This document shows, in pieces, positions 27,954 through 36,609 of a DNA stretch of 58,332 bases. The stretch covers positions 1 through 58,332 of the forward strand of contig CAWIOX010000011.1 in assembly GCA_963837775.1 (NCBI GenBank), in the 5' to 3' direction. A program made the position numbers and the translations under genes. The first letter of the stretch is position 1. Each line of letters starts with the position of its first letter. Below the pieces are notes generated by a model. That model saw only the letters and a list, made by a program, of their open reading frames with translations. It ran no database searches and was not told the DNA's origin. This DNA is from CAWIOX01 sp963837775 (lineage in GTDB: Bacteria > Pseudomonadota > Gammaproteobacteria > Burkholderiales > Burkholderiaceae_D).

Positions 27954-30062
27954 TCAGAACGCGGTGCTCAGGGTCAGCTGCGCGGCACGCGGCGAACCGA
28001 CGATGATGTTGTTGTCGCCGCCGGCGGTCGCGTAATAGTTGCGGTCGAACAGGTTTTCGACGTTCAGCGCGAGCCGCGTCTTGCCGTCGGCGAAAGCGTA
28101 GTAAATCGCGCCGTCGGCACGGGTGAAGGCGGGCAGCGTGACCGCATTGGTCGCGGTGTTGGCGTACACGCTGGACTGGTACACCAGCCCCAGGCCGAGC
28201 GCCCAGCCGCCGGTGAGGTCGACGCGGTTCCACAGCGAGGCGGCATTTTTCGGCACCAGCGCCACGGTGTTTCCAACCGGCACCGCACTGCTGCCGGAGC
28301 CGGTCGACTTCTCGACGCGGGCGTCGAGATGCGCGTAACCGGCATAGACCTGCCACTGTTTGCTGAGCTGTCCCTGCAGGCCGAGCTCGATGCCTTCGGT
28401 GCGTTGCAGGCCGGACAGCAGCAGCCTGGTCGGGTCGTTCGGGTCGGCTGCCTTGACGTTGGCGCGGTCGAGGCGGAACACGGCGGCGGTCGCGCTCAGG
28501 CTGCTGCTCAGATCCCACTTGGCGCCGAGTTCCCAGTTCTTGGCCTTTTCCGGCTCCAGTTCCGCATTATTGGCCGCCAGCGACAGCGTTTCGCCGCTCG
28601 GCATGAACGCGTAGCTGTAGCTCAGGTAATACGAAGAACTGGCGTTGGGCTGGAAGATCAGGCCGGCGCGCGGCGAGAATGCGCTATCGGTGCGGGCCAG
28701 GTCGGTGTTGGCCGCGGTGCGGTCGTCGATCGAGACCTTGAAGCGGTCGTGGCGCAGGCCGAGCACGGCTTTCCATTGCGGCGCCAGCACGATCTGGTCT
28801 TGCAGATAGAGCGCGGCGATGTTGGCGACCGCGCGGTTGTTGGTGTCGCTGCTCGCGGCCGCCCACTGGGTCACCATCGCGCGCGGGTTGGTGGCGTCGA
28901 CCGTCGCCGTGGTGGCGCTGCCGAAATAGCCGGTGAGGCGGGTGTTGTCGCTCTCCTGGCGGCCGAGTTCGAGGCCGGTGAGCAGCTGATGCTCGATGCC
29001 GCCGGTGCGCACGCGCGACTCCAGTTCGGTCTGGTTGAAGATGTTGGTGCGCTGGTTGGCCTGGCTGTAGGCGCTGATCTTCAGCTTGCCGGCAGCATCG
29101 ACGCTGCTGTTGGGCTGCACGTTCTGGCGCGCGGTGTCGTACTGGGTGGCGCGGAAAGTGTTGCGCAGCGTCAGATTCGGCGCCAGTTCGTGTTCGATCC
29201 TGGCGCCGAAGCCGTCGACCACGGCCTTGCCCGGGCTCTGATCCGGGTTGCCGAAAAAGGTCGAGCGCGGCGTGTCGTAGGGCTTGCCGTTGAACGAAGG
29301 GATGCCGCGGTCGACGGTACGCTTATCCTCGAAGTGCTCGTACGACAGCAGCACCGAGGTGTCGCTGCTCGGGCTGAATTCGAATACCGGGTTGATGCCG
29401 CTGCGGCGCAGCTTGAAGCCGTCGCGGAAACCGCCGGCATCCTCGACCATCGCATTCAGCCGATAGCCGGCGCTGTCCGACAGGCGGCCGCTGATATCGG
29501 TGCTGGCGCGCTTGGCGTCATAGCTGCCGTAGCTGACCTCGGCCTTGGCCTGCGGCGTCGGCAGCGGCCGCTTGGTGACGCGGTTGATCACGCCGCCGGC
29601 GCCGCCGCGTCCGAAGGTCATGCCGCTCGGCCCCTTGAGGATCTCGATGCGCTCGGCATTGTACGGATCGCGGAAATACAGCGCGTCGTCGCGCACGCCA
29701 TCGACGTAGAAATCGCTGGTGCTGCTGATGCCGCGCAGCACCGGCTGGTCGCGCCCGCCCTCGCCGGGGTTCATCGACGCTCCCGGCACGTAGCGCAACA
29801 CCTGCGCCATGCTGCGCACCGCCTGATCCTTCATCAGCTCTTCGGACACCACCTGGACCGACTGCGGGACGTCGCGCAATGCGGTGTCGGTTTTGGTGAC
29901 GGTGGCGGAGCGGGTCGCGCGGTAGCCCGTCACCGGGCCGTCGGCCCGTTCGGCCTGGCCCTGCACGTTGATTTGCGGTAGCGTGGTTTCGTCGCTGTAG
30001 GCGACACTGCTGGTGCCGAGCGCGGCCAGTAGCAGCGCCAGTTTGGTCTTTCTGAATGCCAT
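27954..30062 (-). CDS. TonB-dependent siderophore receptor (catecholate/Fiu-like)
   Basis: 702 residues. The signal peptide is MAFRKTKLALLLAALGTSSV plus AYS. The plug domain (about 50-160) has DVPQSVQVVSEELM, LRYVPGASMNPGEGGRDQPV and RIEILKGPSGMTFGRGGAGG, all standard for siderophore receptors. A 22-strand barrel follows and ends in AQLTLSTAF with the terminal phenylalanine needed for outer-membrane assembly. The ligand cannot be told from sequence alone; the plug is most like catecholate/monomeric-catechol receptors. exbD lies 118 bp upstream and the PepSY protein 20 bp downstream. Confidence 0.9.
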   Translation of the reverse strand: MAFRKTKLALLLAALGTSSVAYSDETTLPQINVQGQAERADGPVTGYRATRSATVTKTDTALRDVPQSVQVVSEELMKDQAVRSMAQVLRYVPGASMNPGEGGRDQPVLRGISSTSDFYVDGVRDDALYFRDPYNAERIEILKGPSGMTFGRGGAGGVINRVTKRPLPTPQAKAEVSYGSYDAKRASTDISGRLSDSAGYRLNAMVEDAGGFRDGFKLRRSGINPVFEFSPSSDTSVLLSYEHFEDKRTVDRGIPSFNGKPYDTPRSTFFGNPDQSPGKAVVDGFGARIEHELAPNLTLRNTFRATQYDTARQNVQPNSSVDAAGKLKISAYSQANQRTNIFNQTELESRVRTGGIEHQLLTGLELGRQESDNTRLTGYFGSATTATVDATNPRAMVTQWAAASSDTNNRAVANIAALYLQDQIVLAPQWKAVLGLRHDRFKVSIDDRTAANTDLARTDSAFSPRAGLIFQPNASSSYYLSYSYAFMPSGETLSLAANNAELEPEKAKNWELGAKWDLSSSLSATAAVFRLDRANVKAADPNDPTRLLLSGLQRTEGIELGLQGQLSKQWQVYAGYAHLDARVEKSTGSGSSAVPVGNTVALVPKNAASLWNRVDLTGGWALGLGLVYQSSVYANTATNAVTLPAFTRADGAIYYAFADGKTRLALNVENLFDRNYYATAGGDNNIIVGSPRAAQLTLSTAF

Positions 30063-30179
30063 GATTTCCCTGTTGTATTGAGTGGGTGGCTGGCTGGTAT
30101 GTCAGAAAGACAGTTGGCTGGCTATTGGTTGAGGTAAAACGGTGCTGCCTGCAGGCGGTATTGCTTGCAGGTTTCTTGC

Positions 30180-30599
30180 TTATTTCGCCTGCGGTTCGGT
30201 AACGAAGCCGATCTTGCCCAGTCCGCCGGACTGCGCGGCCGCCATCACTTGCGCGACTTTCTCATATTGGGTGGTGCGTTCGGCGCGCAGGTGCAGCTCC
30301 GGTTGCGGATTCTTTTGCGCCGCCGCGGCGATGCGGGTATTTAACTGGCCGGGATTGACGATCTCGCTGTTCCAGTAAACCGTGCCCTGCGCATTGATTT
30401 CCAGGTTGATGTTTTCCGGCTTGACCAGGTCGGGCTGGTTGGTCGCGCGCGGCAGGTCGATCTTCACGTTGTGGTTCATCACCGGAATCGTGATGATGAA
30501 GATGATCAGCAGCACCAGCATCACGTCGACCAGCGGCGTGGTGTTGATTTCCGGATTGAAGTCGTCGTCCGCATCGGACAGGGAGCCCATCGCCATCAT
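30180..30599 (-). CDS. exbD: Biopolymer transport protein ExbD
   Basis: 139 residues. One N-terminal membrane helix (VDVMLVLLIIFIITIPVM) whose PLVDVMLVLL segment holds the essential proton-path aspartate, then a periplasmic domain. It works with ExbB to power TonB. The ATG at 30599 overlaps the exbB stop by 4 bp; two further in-frame ATGs (30596, 30590) are near, and AAGGAGG sits at the end of exbB, best spaced for the later two. Confidence 0.92.
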   Translation of the reverse strand: MMAMGSLSDADDDFNPEINTTPLVDVMLVLLIIFIITIPVMNHNVKIDLPRATNQPDLVKPENINLEINAQGTVYWNSEIVNPGQLNTRIAAAAQKNPQPELHLRAERTTQYEKVAQVMAAAQSGGLGKIGFVTEPQAK

Positions 30600-31318
30600 G
30601 CCTCCTTGATCACGCTCAGTTTGGCGCCGGCGTCGTTGGCCTGGCTGCCGGAGCGCGCGCCGGTGACGAACAGCGCGTGCAGGTCGAAGCCGAACTTGTT
30701 GAGCTTGGCGATGGTCGCCTTGTTGCCGCGCACCAGCGCGTTATAGCCGAAGGTGGCGGGGATCGCCACCGCCAGGCCGAGCGCAGTCATGATCAGCGCC
30801 TCGCCCACCGGGCCGGCCACCTTGTCGATGCTGGCCTGGCCGCTGGTGCCGATCGACACCAGCGCGTGATAAATGCCCCATACCGTGCCGAACAGGCCGA
30901 CGAACGGCGCGGTCGAGCCGACCGAGGCCATCACCGCCATGCCGGCTTGCAATTTGCCGGACGCTTCGTCGATGGCCTGGCGCAAGGACAGCGTGACCCA
31001 GTCGCTGACCGACAGCTGGTCGTGCAAATGGCCCTTGTGGGCAGTGTGGTGGCGCATCGCTTGCGCGCCGCTCTGGGCGATGTCGGCGTACGGGTTGCCG
31101 CTGCCGAGCGTGGCGACGCCTTCGGACAGGCTGGTGGTGTCCCAGAACGCGTGTCCGGCCGCTTGCGCCGCGTGGCGGAAGCGCCACAGCTGCAAGGCCT
31201 TGGTGACGATCACGTACCAGGACGCGATCGACATCGCGAGCAGCAGGAAGGCGACGCCTTTGGTGACGAAATCGCCCTGGGTCCAGAGGCTTTCCAATCC
31301 ATAGGGGCTGGCTTGCAT
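30596..31318 (-). CDS. exbB: Biopolymer transport protein ExbB
   Basis: 240 residues of the MotA/TolQ/ExbB proton-channel family. Membrane helices are near 18-40 (KGVAFLLLAMSIASWYVIV), 133-155 (VGSTAPFVGLFGTVWGIYHA) and 175-195 (EALIMTALGLAVAIPATFGY). The last two carry the polar channel residues. It forms the inner-membrane motor with ExbD for TonB. It lies 25 bp after tonB. Confidence 0.93.
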   Translation of the reverse strand: MQASPYGLESLWTQGDFVTKGVAFLLLAMSIASWYVIVTKALQLWRFRHAAQAAGHAFWDTTSLSEGVATLGSGNPYADIAQSGAQAMRHHTAHKGHLHDQLSVSDWVTLSLRQAIDEASGKLQAGMAVMASVGSTAPFVGLFGTVWGIYHALVSIGTSGQASIDKVAGPVGEALIMTALGLAVAIPATFGYNALVRGNKATIAKLNKFGFDLHALFVTGARSGSQANDAGAKLSVIKEA

Positions 31319-31343
31319 AGTGTTTCCTTTTGATGAATATTGA

Positions 31344-32058
31344 TTAATTGTTCAGCTGAAAATTGATCGGCACGATCACGTACACGGCAACCGCCTGGCC
31401 GTCATCGATGTGCGGCCGGAACAGCGCGCGCAGCACCGCTTGCCGGCCCGCTTCATCGAGCCGCGGCAGGCCGGAAGATTTCTGCACTTCGACCCGTTCC
31501 GGATGCCCTTTGGCGTCCACCAGCACGCGCAACACGACCCGGCCTTGCTCGCCCATGCGGCGCGACAGCGGCGGATAGTCCGGTTGCGGCGGCTGGATGT
31601 ATTCGACCCCGGATGAAATGGTTTTCGGTGCTGCCGGCGTCGTAGGTGCGGGCGGCGCAGAAACCGTCGGCACCGCAGTTTCGGCCGCTGTCGGCGCACT
31701 GGGCGCCTGCGGCGCGGCAGTGATCGCCTGCGGCGACGGCGTCGTGTTGACGACCGGCACCGGCCGCGGCGCGACCGATCGCTGCACGATGGGCACGGTT
31801 TTCGGCGGCGCCGGTTGCGGCTTGGGCGGACTCGGCGCGGGCGGATTGTCGGGCGTGATGAACGAAGCGAACACTTCCGCTCGGCAGCGCCTGCGCCGCC
31901 TGCCGCAGCAGACCGCTTTGCAATGCGTAAAAGAAGCCGATGTGCAGCAGGATGATCAGGCCGAGCGGCCCGATCCGCCTGGCCTGCTGCCAGACCAGCA
32001 GCGGCGCATGGCGGCTCGCAGTGCTTGGTATTGCTGTTGCGGACATGCGAAGACTCAT
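31344..32058 (-). CDS. tonB: TonB energy-transducing protein, frame interrupted by one +1 insertion
   Basis: The N-terminal part reads MSLRMSATAIPS and then a single membrane anchor (IGPLGLIILLHIGFFYALQS). An extra base near 31877 shifts the frame at ALPSE(V)FASFITPD. The rest is the proline-rich spacer (PPAPSPPKPQPAPPKTVP) and the TonB C-terminal domain (VEYIQPPQPDYPPLSRRM, then GRVVLRVLVDAKGHPERVEV and LFRPHIDDGQAV). Removing one base gives 237 residues. It couples the inner-membrane proton motive force to the receptor. Its start overlaps bfd by 4 bp. Confidence 0.87.
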
Positions 32059-32273
32059 GCTGCCAGTGCCAGCGATTCAAACGCGAATGCATGCGTGCGG
32101 CGTGCCGGTGCGTCCAGGCATTCGCGCAGGATTTCCTTGGCGCAGCTGTGGCATTTGCCGCAGCAGGTCGCGATGTCGAGCTCCTGGCGCAGCGCGGCCA
32201 TCGAGTTCAGGCCGGCAGCGACCGCCTGACGGATCTTGCGGTCGGAAACGTTGTTGCAGACACAGACAATCAT
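32055..32273 (-). CDS. bfd: Bacterioferritin-associated ferredoxin
   Basis: 72 residues with the Bfd [2Fe-2S] pattern: C4 and C6 in MIVCVCNNVSDRKIRQAV, and C38/C41 in ATCCGKCHSCAKEIL. Bfd reduces the heme iron of bacterioferritin to release stored Fe2+ when iron is short. Its presence in the uptake operon and bfr at the end of the same cluster tie uptake and storage together. Confidence 0.92.
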   Translation of the reverse strand: MIVCVCNNVSDRKIRQAVAAGLNSMAALRQELDIATCCGKCHSCAKEILRECLDAPARRTHAFAFESLALAA

Positions 32274-32319
32274 TGATGCACCTCTTGCATTTTTGAGTTA
32301 AATATCGGCGGCGTGCGCT

Positions 32320-32622
32320 TCAGCGCGCGCCCCGCAGCAGTTTGCTGAACAGCTTGAATTTATCCGGCTGCGGCAGCGTGCGTTCGACCACCGCTTCCCA
32401 TTGTTCGGACAATTGCAGGCAGGTCGCGCGCAGGATAGGCGCCAGCTCGGGCAGTGCGGCCAGCGCTTTCAGATGCCGCTCTATCACCGAGGCCAGCTTC
32501 ACGCAGCCGCCGCCGGCGGTGTAGTGCGACATCAGGTGCAGCGTGGCCGACACCAGCAGCTCCGGTTGCGCGGGCGCCTCGTTCGGTTCGTACAGCGCGG
32601 AATTCAGTGTCTCGATTGCCAT
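32320..32622 (-). CDS. Hypothetical protein in the iron operon
   Basis: 100 residues from ATG 32622 (MAIETLNSALYEPNEAP), chosen because AGGAG lies 6-7 nt upstream; a start at 32700 is in frame but has no site. The protein is soluble and mainly helical: LLVSATLHLMSHYTAGGGCV, then HLKALAALPELAPILRATCL. I do not recognise it. Its place between hemP and bfd behind a Fur-like box suggests a small iron- or heme-related role. Confidence 0.65.
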   Translation of the reverse strand: MAIETLNSALYEPNEAPAQPELLVSATLHLMSHYTAGGGCVKLASVIERHLKALAALPELAPILRATCLQLSEQWEAVVERTLPQPDKFKLFSKLLRGAR

Positions 32623-32730
32623 CAAACTCTCCTGGTTCAGGTTGGTTTGGCTGGCTACCGCGCTGCGGTCGGCTGGCTGGAGTGGAATTGCACGGGCCAT
32701 GCTTGCGAATCATCCGGTTCTGTACCGGAT

Positions 32731-32925
32731 TCAGGCGTTCAGGATCAGTTTGTTGAGTTGCGTCAGGCGCAGGCGATAGATGCGCCCGTCATGCTCGATT
32801 TCGACCTCGCGCGCCTGCTGGAACAGGTCCTGGCTCCTGATGCGCAAAATGGGGGGAGTGCCGGCATCCGCAGCGCGCATTTTTCCAAGCTCAGGATTTT
32901 TCGGGTGCTGCACTGCATCGGTCAT
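32731..32925 (-). CDS. hemP: HemP-family hemin uptake protein
   Basis: 64 residues from ATG 32925 (MTDAVQHPKNPEL). The family core is plain: ILRIRSQDLFQQAREVEIEH, then GRIYRLRLTQLNKLILNA. HemP/HmuP proteins help express heme receptors in betaproteobacteria, probably as nucleic-acid-binding activators. It heads the iron operon, with a Fur-like box 17 bp upstream of its start. Confidence 0.88.
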   Translation of the reverse strand: MTDAVQHPKNPELGKMRAADAGTPPILRIRSQDLFQQAREVEIEHDGRIYRLRLTQLNKLILNA

Positions 32926-32941
32926 GATTTCGCCTTTATTA

Positions 32942-32960
32942 AATGAGAACAATTCGCATT
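32942..32960. promoter_or_regulatory. Fur-like box upstream of the iron operon
   Basis: AATGAGAACAATTCGCATT is a near-perfect palindrome, close to the Fur consensus (AATGAGAATNATTCTCATT type). An overlapping ATTATTATTCATTTG follows. It lies 17 bp upstream of hemP and would give iron-dependent repression of hemP through the PepSY gene. Confidence 0.7.
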
Positions 32961-33095
32961 TGCATTATTATTCATTTGAAATGGCTTGGCAAGCAGTTTG
33001 CGGTTTTTTTATGCAGAACGCGCAGCACGTGTATGTGCTGTGCGCAACAACACTATGTGCGCTTGGCGTGGGAACGACGACGGGGGAGGGCTAGA

Positions 33096-33119
33096 CGCAG
33101 GCATCGGACGATGCCTGCG
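33096..33119. other. Perfect 10-bp hairpin, intergenic
   Basis: CGCAGGCATC (33096-33105) and GATGCCTGCG (33110-33119) around GGAC. It lies in the 362-bp gap between hemP and mnmA, which otherwise holds the Fur-like box and repeat copy G. No T tract on either side. Confidence 0.5.
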
Positions 33120-33163
33120 GAGGACGTGTTTTATTGAATCCGGCAGGTTCTGCCGCGGCTCTT

Positions 33164-33248
33164 GGCGCTTAAATATACTGGGGCATGTATTTTTAAGAGG
33201 TCAATGAAAACGTGCGGGAACACCGGTATTTTTCATCATACTCCCGAT
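33164..33248 (-). repeat. Dispersed intergenic repeat, copy G
   Basis: Read on the minus strand: foot TCGGGAGTATG, ATGAAAA paired with TTTTCAT around a CCCGCAC centre, then CTTAAAAATAC, loop ATGCCCCA, GTATATTTAAG. It lies just beyond the 3' end of mnmA. Confidence 0.8.
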
Positions 33249-33314
33249 AAAACTCACATTTCTGAGGGCTGTGAGGGCTGCGGGCGCAGCATTCCTGCGT
33301 ACGCCCTTGCAAAT

Positions 33315-34431
33315 CTATCGTGACGGATCGGCCTGCACCGAGGACGCGATGATGCCGCCGCCCAGGCAGACGTCGCCGTCGTACAGCACCGCCGATTGGC
33401 CCGGCGTCACCGCCCATTGCGGCGTGGAAAACTGCAGCGAAAACTGCTGCTCGCCGCCGGCACTGGAAGCGGCAGTCGACATCGGCCTGGCGATAGCGGG
33501 TCTTGGCGCCCAGTTGCAGCTGGCTCGGCGCCTCGCCGGCGATCCAGTTGGCCTGGTCGGCAGCCAGCGCAGACGACAGCAGCCACGGATGATCGTGGCC
33601 CTGCACCACGTACAGCGTATTGCTGGCGATGTCCTTGCGCGCGACATACCAGGCATCGCTGCTGCCATCGGCGTTCTGGCGCGACTTGATGCCGCCGATG
33701 CCGATGCCCTTGCGCTGACCCAGCGTGTAAAAGCTCAGGCCCACATGTTCGCCCACGGTCTCGCCTTCCGGCGTCTTCATCGGGCCGTGCTGGTACGACA
33801 GGTAGCGGTTCAGGAACTCGCGGAACGGGCGTTCGCCGATGAAGCAGATGCCGGTCGAATCCTTCTTTTTCGCATTCGGCAAGCCGATCTGCTCGGCAAT
33901 CTTGCGCACCTCGGTTTTCTGGATCTCGCCCAGCGGAAACAGGGTATTGGCCAGTTGCGCCTGGTTCAGCCGGTGCAGGAAATAGCTCTGGTCCTTGCTC
34001 GCATCGAGCGCCTTCAGCAGCTGGAAGCGGCCGTCCATTTCGCGCACCCGCGCATAGTGGCCGGTCGCGATCAGGTCGGCGCCGAGCGCCATCGCATGGT
34101 CGAGGAAGGCCTTGAACTTGATTTCGGCATTGCACAGCACGTCCGGGTTGGGCGTGCGTCCGGCCTGGTATTCGCGCAGGAACTCGCCGAACACGCGATC
34201 CTTGTATTCGCCGGCGAAATTGACCGCTTCGATATCGACCCCGACCACGTCGGCCACGCTGACCGCATCGATCCAGTCCTCGCGGGTCGAGCAGTATTCG
34301 GAATCGTCGTCGTCTTCCCAGTTCTTCATGAACAGGCCGATCACTTCATAGCCCTGTTGCTTCAGCAGCCAGGCCGAGACCGACGAATCGACGCCGCCGG
34401 ACATGCCGATCACCACTTTTTTCTTAGCCAT
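33315..34431 (-). CDS. mnmA: tRNA-specific 2-thiouridylase MnmA, frame interrupted by one +1 insertion
   Basis: Puts the 2-thio group on wobble uridine 34 of Lys, Glu and Gln tRNAs. The PP-loop GMSGGVDSSVSAWLL is at residue 9. The catalytic cysteines are in NPDVLCNAEIK and DSTGICFIGERPF. HYARVREMDG and YTLGQRKGIGIGG are typical. After DVDCRF the frame breaks at an extra base (33467) and continues SAGGEQQFSLQFSTPQWAVT and GQSAVLYDGDVCLGGGII to the stop at 33315. Removing it gives 371 residues, the usual length. It overlaps nudJ by 8 bp, the same pairing as in E. coli. Confidence 0.92.
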
Positions 34432-34909
34432 GTAATGCTCCGGTCACGGTGGGATGCGTAAATAGCAGGGACAGCGGCGCCCGCTTGCCGAGCAGGTAAT
34501 CGTCGACGCACTGCAATACCAGCGGGCTGCGGTGTTTTTCCTGGCAGGCCAGCATTTCGGCATGGGTCATCCATACGGTGCGCAGGATGCCGTCGTCCAG
34601 CGCCAGATCGTAGCCCTGGCCCAGGATGCCGGCGAACGCAAAGCGCAGATAGGTGACTTCCTGTGCGGTGCGGGACGACAGATAACGCGACATGTACATG
34701 CCGACCAGCGCGGTGGGCGTAAAGTCGTGCGCGGTTTCCTCCAGCGTTTCGCGGATCACCGCCTGTTCCAGCGATTCGCCGGGGTCCAGGTGTCCTGCAG
34801 GTTGGTTAAAGCGTATGCCGTCACTTGTTTCTTCCTCGACCAGCATGAAGCGGCCGTCGCGCTCAATGATGGCGGCAACTGTGACGGATGGTTTCCAGAT
34901 GTCTGACAT
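34424..34909 (-). CDS. nudJ: NUDIX phosphatase NudJ
   Basis: 161 residues from ATG 34909 (MSDIWKPSVTVAAIIE), with AAGGA upstream. The Nudix box G-x5-E-x7-REUxEE is intact (GHLDPGESLEQAV then IRETLEETAHD). NudJ hydrolyses thiamin pyrimidine pyrophosphate and nucleoside di/triphosphates. Its end overlaps the mnmA start, so the two are translationally coupled. Confidence 0.87.
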   Translation of the reverse strand: MSDIWKPSVTVAAIIERDGRFMLVEEETSDGIRFNQPAGHLDPGESLEQAVIRETLEETAHDFTPTALVGMYMSRYLSSRTAQEVTYLRFAFAGILGQGYDLALDDGILRTVWMTHAEMLACQEKHRSPLVLQCVDDYLLGKRAPLSLLFTHPTVTGALHG

Positions 34910-35120
34910 GATTTTCCTTGATAATGCCGGCATTTTACCGTGCGGCCGGCGCTCGATGTTTTATGCACACCGCAACTGGAATAAATTATGCTTATGCAAT
35001 GCTGGCATAAGGGTATATCAATAGAATCTATCGGTATTGTCTGTATTAAATGAAATTCGACGAGCTGTTCTATTTTTTACGTGTAAGATTTCCGTAAGAA
35101 TTTAATAACTGGAGAAGCAT

Positions 35121-36239
35121 ATGAAAATCGGCATTCCCGCCGAAACGCGGCTGGGAGAGACACGTGTAGCTGCAAGTCCTGAAACAGTGAAAAAACTGGT
35201 TGCTGCCAAGCACCAGGTCGTCGTGCAGTCGGGCGCCGGTGTCGCATCGAGCGTGATAGATGAAGCCTATCAGGCTGCCGGCGCGCAAATCGGCAGCGCG
35301 GCCGACGCGTTCGGCTGCGAACTGCTGCTCAAGGTGCGCGCGCCGTCGGCGGAAGAACGCACACTGATCCAATCTGGAACAGTTGTTGTCGGCATGCTCA
35401 ACCCGTTTGATGCCGACAATATCGCGGCGATGGCCGCGCACGGGCTGACCGCCTTCGCGCTGGAAGCCGCGCCGCGCATCACGCGCGCGCAATCGATGGA
35501 CGTGCTGTCGTCGCAAGCCAACATTGCCGGCTACAAGGCCGTGATGCTGGCCGCCAACACCTACGGCCGCTTCATGCCGATGCTGATGACCGCCGCCGGC
35601 ACCGTGAAGGCGGCGCGCGTGCTGATCATGGGCGTCGGCGTGGCCGGCCTGCAGGCGATTGCCACCGCCAAGCGCCTCGGTGCGGTGATCGAGGCGTCCG
35701 ACGTGCGCCCGCCGGTCAAGGAACAGGTCGAGTCGCTCGGCGCCAAGTTCATCGATGTCCCCTTCATTACCGATGAAGAGCGCGAAATCGCGCAAGGCGT
35801 CGGCGGCTATGCCCGTTCGATGCCCCCCGACTGGATGCGGCGTCAGGCCGAACTGGTGCATGAACGCGCCAAGCAGTCCGACATCATCATCACCACCGCG
35901 CTGATCCCGGGTCGCAAAGCACCGATCCTGATCAGCGAGGATACCGTCAAGGCGATGAAGCCCGGTTCGGTCATCGTCGATATGGCGGCCGAACAGGGCG
36001 GCAACTGCCCGCTGTCGGAATCCGGCAAGACCGTCACCAAGTATGGCGTGCACATCATCGGCGACTCCAACCTGGCGACCCAGGTCGCGGCCGATGCCTC
36101 TGCATTGTACTCACGCAACGTGCTCGATTTCCTCAAGCTGATCATCGACGCCGACGCCAGGCTGACGATTAACCGCGAAGATGAAATCGTCGCCGCGACG
36201 CTGCTGTGCAGCGGCGGCGAGATCATCAAGAAATCATAA
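35121..36239 (+). CDS. pntAA: NAD(P) transhydrogenase subunit alpha, part 1
   Basis: 372 residues, the soluble NAD(H)-binding domain I. It starts MKIGIPAETRLGETRVAASP and has the Rossmann loop MGVGVAGLQAIATAKRLGA (about residues 170-188) and the RQAELVHERAKQSDIIITTA segment. GGAG is about 8 nt before the ATG. The three-gene form (alpha part 1, part 2, beta) is common in alpha- and betaproteobacteria. The enzyme uses the proton gradient to make NADPH from NADH. Confidence 0.93.
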   Translation: MKIGIPAETRLGETRVAASPETVKKLVAAKHQVVVQSGAGVASSVIDEAYQAAGAQIGSAADAFGCELLLKVRAPSAEERTLIQSGTVVVGMLNPFDADNIAAMAAHGLTAFALEAAPRITRAQSMDVLSSQANIAGYKAVMLAANTYGRFMPMLMTAAGTVKAARVLIMGVGVAGLQAIATAKRLGAVIEASDVRPPVKEQVESLGAKFIDVPFITDEEREIAQGVGGYARSMPPDWMRRQAELVHERAKQSDIIITTALIPGRKAPILISEDTVKAMKPGSVIVDMAAEQGGNCPLSESGKTVTKYGVHIIGDSNLATQVAADASALYSRNVLDFLKLIIDADARLTINREDEIVAATLLCSGGEIIKKS

Positions 36240-36297
36240 AAACCAATCAAGCCTCATAAGCGGTCAACCACCGCTTTCAGGATAATCAGGGGGTCTC

Positions 36298-36609
36298 ATG
36301 GAAGTCAGTCACACCATCACCAATCTCATCATCTTCGTACTGGCGATTTATGTCGGTTATCACGTGGTCTGGACCGTCACGCCGGCATTGCATACGCCGC
36401 TGATGGCCGTCACCAACGCCATTTCCGCCATCATCATCGTCGGCGCGATGCTGGCCGCCGGCCTCACTGAAGGCCTGGTCGGCCAGGTCATGGGCACGCT
36501 GGCGGTCGCACTGGCGGCAGTCAACGTGTTCGGCGGCTTTCTGGTGACCCAGCGCATGCTGGAAATGTTCAAGAAAAAAGAGCCTAGAGTCGCCAAGGAG
36601 GCCAAATAA
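36298..36609 (+). CDS. pntAB: NAD(P) transhydrogenase subunit alpha, part 2
   Basis: 103 residues with three membrane helices (ITNLIIFVLAIYVGYHVVW, NAISAIIIVGAMLAAGL, VMGTLAVALAAVNVFGGFLV), the membrane part of the alpha subunit. PALHTPLMAVTNAIS is the family signature. Its stop overlaps the pntB start by one base. Confidence 0.92.
   Translation: MEVSHTITNLIIFVLAIYVGYHVVWTVTPALHTPLMAVTNAISAIIIVGAMLAAGLTEGLVGQVMGTLAVALAAVNVFGGFLVTQRMLEMFKKKEPRVAKEAK

Noticed and set aside
28329..29981. 550-residue open frame opposite the siderophore receptor
   Set aside because: Antisense shadow of a receptor with complete plug and barrel motifs.
33001..33055. Possible short hairpin-coded RNA near GCGCAGCACGTG
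   Set aside because: Pairing is imperfect and there is no promoter or terminator around it.
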